A stretch of DNA of 53,883 nt. Source: Actinoplanes sp. TFC3. Lineage in GTDB: Bacteria > Actinomycetota > Actinomycetes > Mycobacteriales > Micromonosporaceae. The stretch's first letter is position 1, and every line of letters begins with the position of its first letter. The DNA lies in the NCBI RefSeq assembly GCF_001553785.1, contig NZ_LOJP01000001.1, forward strand, positions 2,706,971 through 2,760,853. The letters run 5' to 3'. The notes beneath the pieces are model-generated. The model did no database searches, was not told the DNA's origin, and saw nothing but the letters and a program-made list of their open reading frames with translations. The position numbers were made by a program, and so were the translations under genes. Positions 28,070 through 36,086 of this stretch are shown one piece after another.

Positions 28070-28930
28070 ATGACCGGCACTGCGGACGCCCAGATGATCA
28101 AAGATCAGCAGCGGACCCTGTGGGACGCCATCAGTCCCGGCTGGACCTCCAGCATGGAGGTGTTCGAACGCGGTGCCACCGCCCTGACCGGGGAACTGCT
28201 CCGGCTGGCCGGGGTACGCCGGGGGCAACGGGTGCTCGACATCGCGACCGGGCTCGGCGAACCAGCGTTGTCCGCCGCCCGCCGGGTCGCTCCGGACGGC
28301 CACGTGGTGGCCACCGACATCTCCGCCGCCATGCTCGAGGCGGCTCGCCGGCGCTGTGCCGGGTCCGGCATCGATTTCCGGGCGGCCGACGTGGAAACCC
28401 CGGACCTGCCCGAGCGGTCCTTCGACGTCGTGCTCAGCCGTTTCGGGCTGATGTTCGCCGTGGACCCGGTCGCGGCGTTACGGGCGGCGAACCGGTCGCT
28501 GGTGCCCGGTGGGGTGCTCGCTGCGGCGGTCTGGAGCCGACCGGCGAGCGTACCGATGATGAGCCTCGGCTATGCCAGCGTCGCCGAGCGGCTGGCGCTG
28601 CCCGCACCGGCCCCAGGCACTCCGGGGCCGTACAGCCTGGCGGACCCGGCGGTGCTGACCGGCCACCTCGAACAGGCGGGATTCGGTGATATCGGCGTCT
28701 ACGAGTTCATCGTGCCGTTCCGGCTGCGTGATGCCGACGAGTACGTCCGGTTCACCCGCGACACCTTGCCGCCCGCAGTGGCCGAAGCCGTCGCGCGTAC
28801 CTTCGGCACCGACGACAGCGCGCTGTGGGCTGCCGTCCGAGCCGCTGCGCAACGCCACGCCACCCGGGACAACGGCTACCTCGCGCTGCCGTCGACCGCG
28901 CTGTGCCTGCGCGGGGTCCGGCCCGAGTGA
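28070..28930 (+). CDS. SAM-dependent methyltransferase (UbiE/ArsM-like), paralogue A
   Basis: A 286-residue class I methyltransferase with the SAM motif RVLDIATGLGEPALSAAR, an acidic VATDISAAMLEAA motif and the post-motif FDVVLSRFGLMFAVDP. It aligns along its whole length with the equally long protein at 40269 (shared VLSR-GLMF, PMM-LG and G-PGP-PEK-like segments). Codon 137 is TTA (28478-28480), suggesting bldA control. The ATG is chosen where the homologue begins; an ATG 14 codons upstream is possible. The stop overlaps the next gene's GTG start. It probably acts as an O- or C-methyltransferase on a late intermediate; the substrate is unknown. Confidence 0.88.
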   Translation: MTGTADAQMIKDQQRTLWDAISPGWTSSMEVFERGATALTGELLRLAGVRRGQRVLDIATGLGEPALSAARRVAPDGHVVATDISAAMLEAARRRCAGSGIDFRAADVETPDLPERSFDVVLSRFGLMFAVDPVAALRAANRSLVPGGVLAAAVWSRPASVPMMSLGYASVAERLALPAPAPGTPGPYSLADPAVLTGHLEQAGFGDIGVYEFIVPFRLRDADEYVRFTRDTLPPAVAEAVARTFGTDDSALWAAVRAAAQRHATRDNGYLALPSTALCLRGVRPE

Positions 28931-30192
28931 ACCCCCCGGAACCGGTCGTCCGCGATTACCTGCTGCTGGGCCTGCGGATGGGCCGTCTCGTCGAGGGCTA
29001 TGTCGACTGCTACTTCGGCGACCGCGAGCTGGCGCGACAGGTCGCCGGTGAGCCGATGCCGGAACCGGGTGTGCTCGCCGCCGAGGCCCGCCGGTTGCTG
29101 CGCGAGGTGGCGGCGGGGGAGCTGGCGGTTGAGCGTGGCCTCTTTCTCGCCGGTCAGCTACGGGCGGTGGAGAACTGCGCCCGGCGGTTGGACGGGGCCG
29201 AGCCGGCTTTCGTGGCGGAACTCGAGGCGTGCTTCGACGTACCGGTCGCGCTGGGGGAGACCGACCGGTACGCCGCGGTGCACGACGAGATGGCGGCGCT
29301 GCTGCCCGGGCCGGCGCCGCTGGACGACCGGCTGAGCCGGTTCCGCTGCTATGACGCGGCCGCGCGGCACCGGCTGGGTGAGGCTGTCGCGCTGGTCGCG
29401 GCCCAGTTACGGGTACGAGCCCACGCCGCGTTCACGCTGCCCGAGACCGAGAGCGCCGAGTTCACTGTGGTCACCGACGCGCCGTGGAACGCCTTCAACG
29501 ACTATCGGGGGGCGTTCCGGTCCCACGTCAGCCTGAACGCGGCGGGGGCGCACGGGCTGTCGGCCGTGCCGATCCTGGCCACCCACGAGGTCTACCCGGG
29601 CCATCACACCGAGCGGTGCGTGAAGGAGGCCCACCTGGTCCGGGCACTGGGTCAGGCCGAGCACAGCATCGCCTTGGTCAACACGCCGCAGTGCCTGGTC
29701 GCGGAGGGCACCGCCGAGCAGGCACTGCTGATCCTGCTCGACCAGGACTGGGGCGCCTGGAACACCCGTTTGCTCGCGGGCATCGGCATCGGCATCGACG
29801 GGGTCACCGGCGCCCGCATGTGGGAGTTGACCCGGGAGTTGCTCAGCGTGCGGCAGGACGCCGCCCTGATGTTGCACGCCCACGGCGCGGGCGAGGATGA
29901 GGTGGTGGCATATCTGCAGCGGTGGATGCTGCTCGATGAGGAGCAGGCCCGGCACACGGTACGGTTCCTGACTCATCCCCTGTGGCGGGCCTACACGACG
30001 ACGTACGCTGAGGGTTCCCGGCTGGTCGGGAAGTGGCTCGCCGCCGCACCGCCGGGCACCGCGCGGACCCAGCGGTACGCGCGGCTGTTGCACGAGCCTT
30101 TGCTGCCCTCGCACCTGCGCGAGGAACTGACCGAAACCCGGCCCGACGACCAGGTCACCGGGTCCGGTCAGGAGCGGCTACGCCCCGCGTAG
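28927..30192 (+). CDS. DUF885-family putative metallopeptidase
   Basis: A 421-residue protein with the DUF885 metal signature HEVYPGHH (residues 220-227) and a downstream glutamate-rich segment VAEGTAEQALLILLDQDW. DUF885 proteins are predicted zinc peptidases or hydrolases. This one is shorter than many (about 550-600 residues) and has no signal peptide. GTG start overlaps the methyltransferase stop (GTGA), so the two form a coupled pair. Codon 161 is TTA (29407-29409). The 3' end overlaps the convergent DUF899 gene by 25 bp. A cytosolic hydrolase tailoring or detoxifying an intermediate is one guess; no substrate can be read from sequence. Confidence 0.86.
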   Translation: MNPPEPVVRDYLLLGLRMGRLVEGYVDCYFGDRELARQVAGEPMPEPGVLAAEARRLLREVAAGELAVERGLFLAGQLRAVENCARRLDGAEPAFVAELEACFDVPVALGETDRYAAVHDEMAALLPGPAPLDDRLSRFRCYDAAARHRLGEAVALVAAQLRVRAHAAFTLPETESAEFTVVTDAPWNAFNDYRGAFRSHVSLNAAGAHGLSAVPILATHEVYPGHHTERCVKEAHLVRALGQAEHSIALVNTPQCLVAEGTAEQALLILLDQDWGAWNTRLLAGIGIGIDGVTGARMWELTRELLSVRQDAALMLHAHGAGEDEVVAYLQRWMLLDEEQARHTVRFLTHPLWRAYTTTYAEGSRLVGKWLAAAPPGTARTQRYARLLHEPLLPSHLREELTETRPDDQVTGSGQERLRPA

Positions 30193-30860
30193 CTGTTGTC
30201 CGCATACCACTCGCCGCGACCGCCGGGCAGCAGGTCGAGAACATTCCACACCGGGGACAGCAGATCTATGGCCCGCTGCGATCCGTCGGTGAAGTTCGCC
30301 GGCAGCGAGTGGAAATGCCGGATCGCCGCGGTGCCCGGATCCCGGGTGAACACGCTGATCATCGGCCGCTGGTCGCCGTTGGGGTATTCGGCGTGCAGGT
30401 CGGCGTTGAACGTGGTGCCGTGGCTGGAGAGCAGCCTCAGACCGTCCCACCCGCGCTTTGCTGCCCAGTCCCGTAGTTTCGCCAGCGGGGCCTTGGCCAC
30501 CACGGCGAAACCGGTGTGCTGGGCGAGATGGTGACCGACGCCATGGAAACCGTCGACCCACATCGAGCACATCGGACACGCCGCGTCGGCTTCGGGGTGG
30601 AACATCAGGTGGTAGATCACCAGGGTGTCGTGATCGCCGAACAGCTGGGAAAGCCGGGCCGGCCGCTCGGGGTCGCCCTCGGTGAAACGGTAGTCCTCGA
30701 CGAGGGCGCCGGGCGGCAGGGCGCGGCGGGCGGCGGCCACGTTTTCGATCTCGTCGCGCAGCCGCCGCCCGGCCGCGGCCAGCTCCATCCGGGCCCTGAT
30801 GTATTCGTCGCTGGCGTCCTGCGGCCACATCGGCAGGAAGGCGCCCTCGGTGTCGGCCAT
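30168..30860 (-). CDS. DUF899 thioredoxin-like-fold protein
   Basis: A 230-residue protein of the DUF899 type. It has LVIYHLMFHPEADAACPMCS with MWVDGFHG, where a CxxC lies at a thioredoxin-like position. It also contains GWDGLRLLSSHGTTFNADL, PMISVFTRD and the terminal NVLDLLPGGRGEWYADNSY segment common to the family. The CPMC motif suggests thiol redox activity, relevant in a pathway whose product may carry polysulfide. The ATG gives MADTEGAFLPMW. The gene follows an SRPBCC gene by 11 bp on the same strand, so the two probably share a transcript. The biochemical function is unknown. Confidence 0.86.
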   Translation of the reverse strand: MADTEGAFLPMWPQDASDEYIRARMELAAAGRRLRDEIENVAAARRALPPGALVEDYRFTEGDPERPARLSQLFGDHDTLVIYHLMFHPEADAACPMCSMWVDGFHGVGHHLAQHTGFAVVAKAPLAKLRDWAAKRGWDGLRLLSSHGTTFNADLHAEYPNGDQRPMISVFTRDPGTAAIRHFHSLPANFTDGSQRAIDLLSPVWNVLDLLPGGRGEWYADNSYAGRSRS

Positions 30861-30871
30861 GGCGGGCTCCG

Positions 30872-31378
30872 TCAGGCGTGCTTGCCGTCGGGGAACCGGT
30901 CGGCCACGATCCGCACGACGATTCCATGGTCGAGGTAGGCCTTGAAGGCGGCCAGCGCCTGCGTGAACCCGCCCATTGACCCCAGCGCCCACGCTACGAC
31001 GTCGTCGCCGGTGTCGCCGCCGAAGCCGCTCTCCTTGATCTCGACGTACGTCGTGCTCTCGCCCTTGGGGGTGAACGTGACGGTGAACGTCGTGGACGCG
31101 GGCCGCTCGCCCCACTCGATGACGAGCCTGGCGTTCTTGTCGAACTCGTGCACCCGCACCGGCGTCGTCACGCTGTAGAACGACCAGGTCCACTGCACCT
31201 CGGCGCCGGGCTCCAGCGGGCCGGTGCTGTCGGTGAACCAGAACTGCGTGGTGATTTCGGGATTGACAAAAGCTTCAAAAACCTCGTCCACCGGTTTGCG
31301 CATCAGCATTCCGGTTTCGACGACCGGCGCCTTTTCGAGCCTCATCGCTTCTGGCGACATCGCCACCATCTCCAGCAT
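30872..31378 (-). CDS. SRPBCC/AHSA1-family (START-like) protein
   Basis: A 168-residue helix-grip protein: RKPVDEVFEAFVNPEITTQFW at the N-terminal strand-helix and a C-terminal helix MGGFTQALAAFKAYLDHG. The beta strands TTPVRVHEFDKNARLVIEWG fit the AHSA1 subfamily. START-like proteins in enediyne clusters include the self-sacrificing CalC-type resistance proteins (CalC, CalU16, CalU19), so a drug-binding role deserves consideration. No direct CalC similarity is visible to me beyond the fold. The longest ATG is used; the in-frame ATG at residue 6 is also possible. Divergent from the P450 gene. Confidence 0.8.
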   Translation of the reverse strand: MLEMVAMSPEAMRLEKAPVVETGMLMRKPVDEVFEAFVNPEITTQFWFTDSTGPLEPGAEVQWTWSFYSVTTPVRVHEFDKNARLVIEWGERPASTTFTVTFTPKGESTTYVEIKESGFGGDTGDDVVAWALGSMGGFTQALAAFKAYLDHGIVVRIVADRFPDGKHA

Positions 31379-31471
31379 TGGAAGGACAAATCGACGGGTG
31401 GGACCCTACCACAGCGCGGGGGTCGGTCAGCTGCGGAAACGGGCCGCCTTGTCCGTCCATTTGCTACATGA

Positions 31472-31483
31472 TAAGTTAGCTTA
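31472..31483. promoter_or_regulatory. AT-rich inverted repeat TAAG-TTAG-CTTA between SRPBCC and P450 genes
   Basis: This lies in the 195-bp divergent gap, 94 bp upstream of the SRPBCC start and 91 bp upstream of the P450 start. It is one of the few AT-rich patches here and is a likely promoter or operator element. Its half-sites are arranged opposite to the CTTnGTnAAG sites. Confidence 0.35.
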
Positions 31484-31573
31484 GTTCGGGCGATTGCCTT
31501 CTGTGCAGCACGGGCCGTGCACGCCATCTGCCGGCGCAATTCCGCCGAAACCCTCGAACGGGGGACGTCTGCC

Positions 31574-32941
31574 ATGACGGACACACTTCTCACACCCACT
31601 CTCGCCCCCGGAGCTAGCGCCGTTCTCGGGCATGGCCTGGCCATGAAGAAGAATCCGGGCGGGCTGATGCTGAGCTTGCAGCCGGGCGAGCCGGTGACGC
31701 TGATCCGGCTCGGACGAACCCCGATGTACGTCGTCAACACACCCGAGCTGATGCGTGAGGTCATGCGGCAACCCGAGGTCTACGGTCGTGGCGGCCCCAT
31801 CGCCGAGCGCTTCCGGACAATGTTCGGCAACGGACTGGGCATCTCCGAAGGGGAGTTCCACCGGCGGCAGCGGGCGATCATCCAGCCGGCCTTCCACCGC
31901 CGCCGGATCGAGCGGTACTGCACGATGATGGGCGAGTTGACCGGGCAGCGGGTGCAATCCTGGCCGCCGGACCAGGTCGTGCGGCTGGACCGGGAGCTGG
32001 ACGAGCTGGCCCTGGCCAACGTCACGCAGGTCATCTTCAGCCCGCAGACCGCCTTCGACCGGCCGCGGTTCCTTGCCGCCACCGCGGTGGTGCTGGGCGG
32101 GCTGTTCGGCCGCATGACGGATGCCACCGGGTTGCTCAGCCGGTTGCCCACCCCTGCGAACCGGCGGTTCGAGAATGCCGCCGCTCACCTGCGCGCCACC
32201 ATCGCCAGCATCATCGACTCCTACCGCACCGCCGGTGTCGACCGTGGGGACCTGCTGTCCATGATGGTGTTCGCCAAGGACGAGCAAGGTCGTCCCGCCA
32301 TGACCGACCGGCAGCTGCACGACGAGGTGATCACCTTCTTCATCGCCGGCAGCAACACCGTGGCGAACACCCTGAGCTGGACGCTTCACGAGATCAACCG
32401 GCACCCCGAGGTAGAGAAGCGGCTGCAAGCGGAGGTCGACTCGGTGCTCGGCGGCCGGCCAGCCGGATACTTCGACGTCCGCCGGCTCGACTACACCCGG
32501 CGGACGCTCACCGAAACGCTACGGGTGCGCACCCAGGGCTACTTCCAGAGCCGGGTCACCACACGCGAGGCCAATCTGGGCGGTTACCGCATTCCCGCGG
32601 GCGCCACGGTGCTGTACAGCTTCCATGCCCTCAACCACAACCCGGCGATCCATCCGCAACCGGAGAGCTTCGACCCGGACCGGTGGCTGCCCGAGCGCGC
32701 GACTCAGATCCCGCGGGGTGCGTTCATGCCGTTCGGAACGGGCGTGCACGGCTGCATCGGTGAACAGTTCGCCTGGGCGGAGATGATCATTGTGCTGGCG
32801 GCCCTGGCCGGTTACTGGCAGTTCAGCGCTGTGCCCGGGCACACCCCGAGGCCCAAGCCGGCCCTGACCATGCCGGTGGACTCGCTGCCGATGGTGCCGC
32901 ACCGTCGCGGCGGCCCGGGGCGAACCGGCGGGCACTGCTGA
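31574..32941 (+). CDS. Cytochrome P450
   Basis: A 455-residue P450 with the heme loop FGTGVHGCIGEQFAWAE (Cys394), the I-helix oxygen-binding FFIAGSNTVANT and the K-helix ETLR motif. No N-terminal anchor is present, so the protein is soluble. It resembles the longer CYP class (helices written as DRGDLLSMMVFAKDEQG) rather than the ~400-residue macrolide-type P450s. It would need ferredoxin and reductase partners, which are not in the window. The ATG giving MTDTLLTPTLAPGAS was preferred to one 19 codons upstream that lies close to the promoter region. A role in oxidative tailoring of the enediyne core or a side group is likely. Confidence 0.95.
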   Translation: MTDTLLTPTLAPGASAVLGHGLAMKKNPGGLMLSLQPGEPVTLIRLGRTPMYVVNTPELMREVMRQPEVYGRGGPIAERFRTMFGNGLGISEGEFHRRQRAIIQPAFHRRRIERYCTMMGELTGQRVQSWPPDQVVRLDRELDELALANVTQVIFSPQTAFDRPRFLAATAVVLGGLFGRMTDATGLLSRLPTPANRRFENAAAHLRATIASIIDSYRTAGVDRGDLLSMMVFAKDEQGRPAMTDRQLHDEVITFFIAGSNTVANTLSWTLHEINRHPEVEKRLQAEVDSVLGGRPAGYFDVRRLDYTRRTLTETLRVRTQGYFQSRVTTREANLGGYRIPAGATVLYSFHALNHNPAIHPQPESFDPDRWLPERATQIPRGAFMPFGTGVHGCIGEQFAWAEMIIVLAALAGYWQFSAVPGHTPRPKPALTMPVDSLPMVPHRRGGPGRTGGHC

Positions 32942-32967
32942 GACGGCCCCGGCTTCGCGCCGCCGTG

Positions 32968-33007
32968 CGATGGCCCCGGACCCGGGTGAGAGGGTTCGGG
33001 GCCATCG
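32968..33007. terminator. Bidirectional hairpin terminator (P450 / EF-hand genes)
   Basis: CGATGGCCCCGGACCC pairs with GGGTTCGGGGCCATCG with a single G-T wobble and an 8-base loop. It sits between convergent gene ends (32941 and 33024) and can serve both strands. Confidence 0.75.
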
Positions 33008-33023
33008 GCCGTCCGGACGCGGG

Positions 33024-33569
33024 TCAGAGGTCGCCGGCGATGTAGTTCCCGCGCGCCTCGGGGTCCTCGCTCAAGTAGAAATCGCGGGCGGCGGCAACGT
33101 ACTCGTCGTACGTCACGTAGCCGTCCCCATCGGTGTCCAGGACGCCGAATGCGTCGGTGGTCTCCTTCTCCGACATGCCGCCGCGGATCTGCGCAGCCAT
33201 CATCTCCGCCGCGTTGATCTTGCCGTCCTCGTCCTTGTCGGCTGCCGAGAACACGGCCATGCTGTACGGGATGGCGTCGCGTTCCACGAACTCAGCGAAC
33301 TCCGGCTTCGTCGCCCAGGTCAGCCAGTCGTCGAGGGTGACCCGCTTGACCCCGCCGGCATCGACCGAACCGGCCATGCCGCGGAACATCTGCTGCCCCT
33401 GCCCGTGAATCCTGCGCCAGGCCGGCGAGCGGGCCGGCAGATCGTAGGTGTCGCACCAGATCTGCGACAGGGCAGTGACGTCCAGCTCGTCGATCACCCC
33501 GTCCTGGTCGACGTCGATGGATCCGTAGGACTTCGCGAGCTTGCGCCGGCGCAAGTCACTGAGCGTCAT
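33024..33569 (-). CDS. EF-hand calcium-binding protein (calerythrin-like)
   Basis: A 181-residue soluble protein with three canonical EF-hand loops: residues 19-30 (DVDQDGVIDELD), 111-122 (DKDEDGKINAAE) and 145-156 (DTDGDGYVTYDE). A degenerate fourth loop is likely near 66-80. The layout matches bacterial calerythrin-type sarcoplasmic calcium-binding proteins. The start overlaps the end of the exporter gene by 14 bp, so it is the last gene of the glycosyltransferase-methyltransferase-exporter operon. A calcium-dependent role beside an exporter is unusual, and its contribution to the cluster is unknown. Confidence 0.92.
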   Translation of the reverse strand: MTLSDLRRRKLAKSYGSIDVDQDGVIDELDVTALSQIWCDTYDLPARSPAWRRIHGQGQQMFRGMAGSVDAGGVKRVTLDDWLTWATKPEFAEFVERDAIPYSMAVFSAADKDEDGKINAAEMMAAQIRGGMSEKETTDAFGVLDTDGDGYVTYDEYVAAARDFYLSEDPEARGNYIAGDL

Positions 33570-35184
33570 GGGTGCCTCCCTGCCGTGATGAGGTGTCCGC
33601 GCGCGCCGGCGTAGACGATGCGATGAGCCAGACGAAGGGCAGCAGCACCAGCACCGCAATCATCGAACCGAGGAGAACGGTGTGCCACCCGTCGGTGAAC
33701 AACTGATCGACAACGCGCGACACCGTTGCCGATAGCGCGTCCGGCAGCCCGGCCGGGTTCGCCCCCTGGGCAATCTCCTCCACCCCGTCGTGGAGCCGGT
33801 CGGTGGTCGCCGGGTCGATGCCGGCCCGCGCGGCCTGCGCGGACAGGTCGTGGTTGACCGCGAAGGTCATCGCGGTGCCGACCGCAGCCACTCCCAGCGC
33901 CGGTCCGAGGCTGCCCATGGTCTCCGCGATGCCGGAGGCCACCCCGGCTTGTTCCTGCGGGGCGCTGCTGACCACGGCCTCGGTGGCCACCGGCACGATG
34001 AAGCTCATGCTCAGGCCGATGATCACCAGGATGGGCCAGAGCGCCGAATAACCCGAGCCGATCGACAACCGGGACAGCAGGAAGAAGCTGACCATCGACA
34101 GCACGACGCCGATGGCGAGGGGCAGCCGGGCGCCCAGCTTCTGGTTCAGCACCCCGCTGAGCGGGGCTCCGAAAATGCCTGCCAGCGCGATCGGCAGAAG
34201 ATCGACCCCGGTGCGCAGCGGCGAGGCGTTCTGCACGTTCTGCAGGAACAGCGACAGGTAGAACCAGACCGCGAACAGCAGCCCACCGGCGACCAGGATC
34301 AGCAGATTGCCGGCGATGAAGGCCCGCGGCCGGAACAGGCTCGGTGGCAGCAGCGGATGGGTCACCGCGCGCTCGCGAAGCACCAGCAGCGTGCCGAGCA
34401 CAAGCGCGGCGGCGAACGAGGTCAGCGGTACGACACCGGTCCAGCCCTCGGTGGCGACCTGGTTGATGCCCAGCACAAACGCGGCCAGTGCGGCGGCCAG
34501 CAACAGGATGCCCGGGATGTCGAGCCCGCGCCGGGCGCCCACCGCCGGGGTGGGCCGGATCAGCAGCAGCGCCAGCACGAAGGTGATCGAGCCGGCGATG
34601 ACGTTGATGAAGAAGGCCCAGCGCCAGCCCGCATATTCCACCACCACTCCGCCGAGCGCGGGGCCACCGGCCGAGGAGAGCGCGAACGTGCCGACGAACA
34701 CGCCAATGGCGATCTTCAGCCGGTCCGGGGGGAAGGTGAGCCGGATGATCGCCAGCGCGGATGGCACCAGGGCGCCGCCGCAGATGCCCTGCACGACGCG
34801 CCACGCAATCAGCGTGCCGATGCCGCCGGCCAGTCCGACCAGGACCGAGCTCAGCACGAAACCGACGATGCCGACGAGGAAGACCCGCCGGTGGCCGTAG
34901 CGGTCGCCGAGCATGCCGGCGGCCACGAGGCTGGCCGCATAGCCGAGCATGTACCCGGTGGTGATCCACAGCAGCTGGTGCAGTCCAGTGTTCAGTTCCC
35001 TGCTGATGGTCGGGCTTGCCACGCTGACCACCATGGCGTCGACCCCGTGCATCATCGCCGACAGCGAGAGTGCCATGAGGCCGAGCCACATGCGCGGCGT
35101 CACCCGCTGCGCCTCGTCACCCACCGCGGCGGGGCCACCCATCGGTCCGGATGGCGTCGTCTCGGATCTTGTCTGCCCGGTCAT
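33556..35184 (-). CDS. DHA2-family MFS multidrug exporter (EmrB/QacA type)
   Basis: A 542-residue, 14-helix proton antiporter. Signature segments include DAMVVSVASPTISRELNTG in helix 1, MLGDRYGHRRVFLVG in the 2-3 loop and the antiporter motif C region SALAIIRLTF to GGPALGGVVVEYAGW in helix 5. A large loop near the end (about 440-490) precedes the last helix. It is the best candidate in the window for exporting the finished enediyne. It sits 28 bp after a methyltransferase gene on the same strand and overlaps the EF-hand gene. The ATG giving MTGQTRSETTPSG is the natural start. Confidence 0.95.
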   Translation of the reverse strand: MTGQTRSETTPSGPMGGPAAVGDEAQRVTPRMWLGLMALSLSAMMHGVDAMVVSVASPTISRELNTGLHQLLWITTGYMLGYAASLVAAGMLGDRYGHRRVFLVGIVGFVLSSVLVGLAGGIGTLIAWRVVQGICGGALVPSALAIIRLTFPPDRLKIAIGVFVGTFALSSAGGPALGGVVVEYAGWRWAFFINVIAGSITFVLALLLIRPTPAVGARRGLDIPGILLLAAALAAFVLGINQVATEGWTGVVPLTSFAAALVLGTLLVLRERAVTHPLLPPSLFRPRAFIAGNLLILVAGGLLFAVWFYLSLFLQNVQNASPLRTGVDLLPIALAGIFGAPLSGVLNQKLGARLPLAIGVVLSMVSFFLLSRLSIGSGYSALWPILVIIGLSMSFIVPVATEAVVSSAPQEQAGVASGIAETMGSLGPALGVAAVGTAMTFAVNHDLSAQAARAGIDPATTDRLHDGVEEIAQGANPAGLPDALSATVSRVVDQLFTDGWHTVLLGSMIAVLVLLPFVWLIASSTPARADTSSRQGGTHDAQ

Positions 35185-35212
35185 GATCCCTTTCCGCCGG
35201 CGAGCACGTCAC

Positions 35213-36034
35213 TCACTCGGGCTTGTCCGCTGAGATGATCAAAAAGCCGATCTTGTGCTGGTAGATGGGCAGCATCTGCCGCATGGCCTGCTCCTGCATG
35301 GCCACCTTGTCGCCGAGCGTGGCGGAGAGATCGTCGCGGATGCGCTCGAGACGTTCGAAATACGCGGGGTACGAGCGCCGGATGTTCGCGCTGCCGTCGA
35401 TCGTGTGAGCGAGCACGAACCCGCTGCCGGCAATGGTGTCCAGCAGGTCCTCGCGCGGCAGCGGCGGCTCCATGCCCTGGGCGAGCAGGATGTGCTCCTC
35501 CTCATCGGTCAGCGGTGTCTGGGTGTAGAAGTCAACGATCACCACCTGGCCGCCGGGCCGCAGCACCCGCAGCATCTCGCCGAGCCACCGGCCGCGATCC
35601 TCGGCATGCTGCAGCGACTGGAAGGCGAGCACCGCGTCGAACGAGCCGTCCGGGTACTTCAGCGCGTTCGCGTCCCCGAACTCGATCGTCACGTGGGCGC
35701 GCACGCCGAGTTGCTTGACGCGCAGCCGGGCCTCCTCGACCTGCCACTCGCTGTTGGCGATGCCGACCACGTCCGCGTCGAACATGTGCGCGGCCCGGAT
35801 CGCCGGCATGCCCACCCCGCAGCCGATGTCGAGCAACCGGTCGCGGGGGTTGAGCCGTAGCTGCGAGACGACGATGTCGGTGCAGCGGTTGATCGCCTCG
35901 AGCATCGGTGAGTGGTCGTCGTCGTCTGTCCAGTAGCCGACGTGCATGCTGCCGCCCTGGATCTCGATCAGCTCGGCCATCCAGTTGAAGACCTTGCCGA
36001 CGTACTCGGAACGGGGGGTCTCGGTGGTGGACAT
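35213..36034 (-). CDS. SAM-dependent methyltransferase (sugar or hydroxyl O-methyltransferase-like)
   Basis: A 273-residue class I methyltransferase with an N-terminal helical lid containing MHVGYWTDDDDHSPML, the SAM motif LLDIGCGVGMPAIRAAH (about 86-102), VVGIANSEWQVEEA and FDAVLAFQSLQHAEDRGRWL. The lid plus HVGYW pattern is shared with RebM-type sugar O-methyltransferases and with the gene at 37505. The gene sits between the glycosyltransferase and the exporter in one operon, so methylation of a deoxysugar or aglycone hydroxyl is likely. ATG start MSTTETPRSEY. Confidence 0.9.
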   Translation of the reverse strand: MSTTETPRSEYVGKVFNWMAELIEIQGGSMHVGYWTDDDDHSPMLEAINRCTDIVVSQLRLNPRDRLLDIGCGVGMPAIRAAHMFDADVVGIANSEWQVEEARLRVKQLGVRAHVTIEFGDANALKYPDGSFDAVLAFQSLQHAEDRGRWLGEMLRVLRPGGQVVIVDFYTQTPLTDEEEHILLAQGMEPPLPREDLLDTIAGSGFVLAHTIDGSANIRRSYPAYFERLERIRDDLSATLGDKVAMQEQAMRQMLPIYQHKIGFLIISADKPE

Positions 36035-36086
36035 CGCTTTCTCCTCGCAGGATGGCCCGGCGCGGTGCTGAGCAGCCGGAGCGTTG

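Noticed and set aside
28070..28930. The methyltransferase as a PLP or radical-SAM enzyme of the sulfur pathway
   Set aside because: It has a standard class I SAM fold (DIATGLGEP), no CxxxCxxC cluster motif and no PLP lysine.
31472..31483. TAAG-N4-CTTA as a fourth member of the CTTnGTnAAG operator set
   Set aside because: The half-site order is reversed and the spacer differs, so I kept it as a separate site.
33790..35238. Plus-strand open frame opposite the MFS exporter
   Set aside because: The translation is Gly/Arg/His/Gln-rich with no hydrophobic pattern, whereas the minus strand encodes 14 clear membrane helices.
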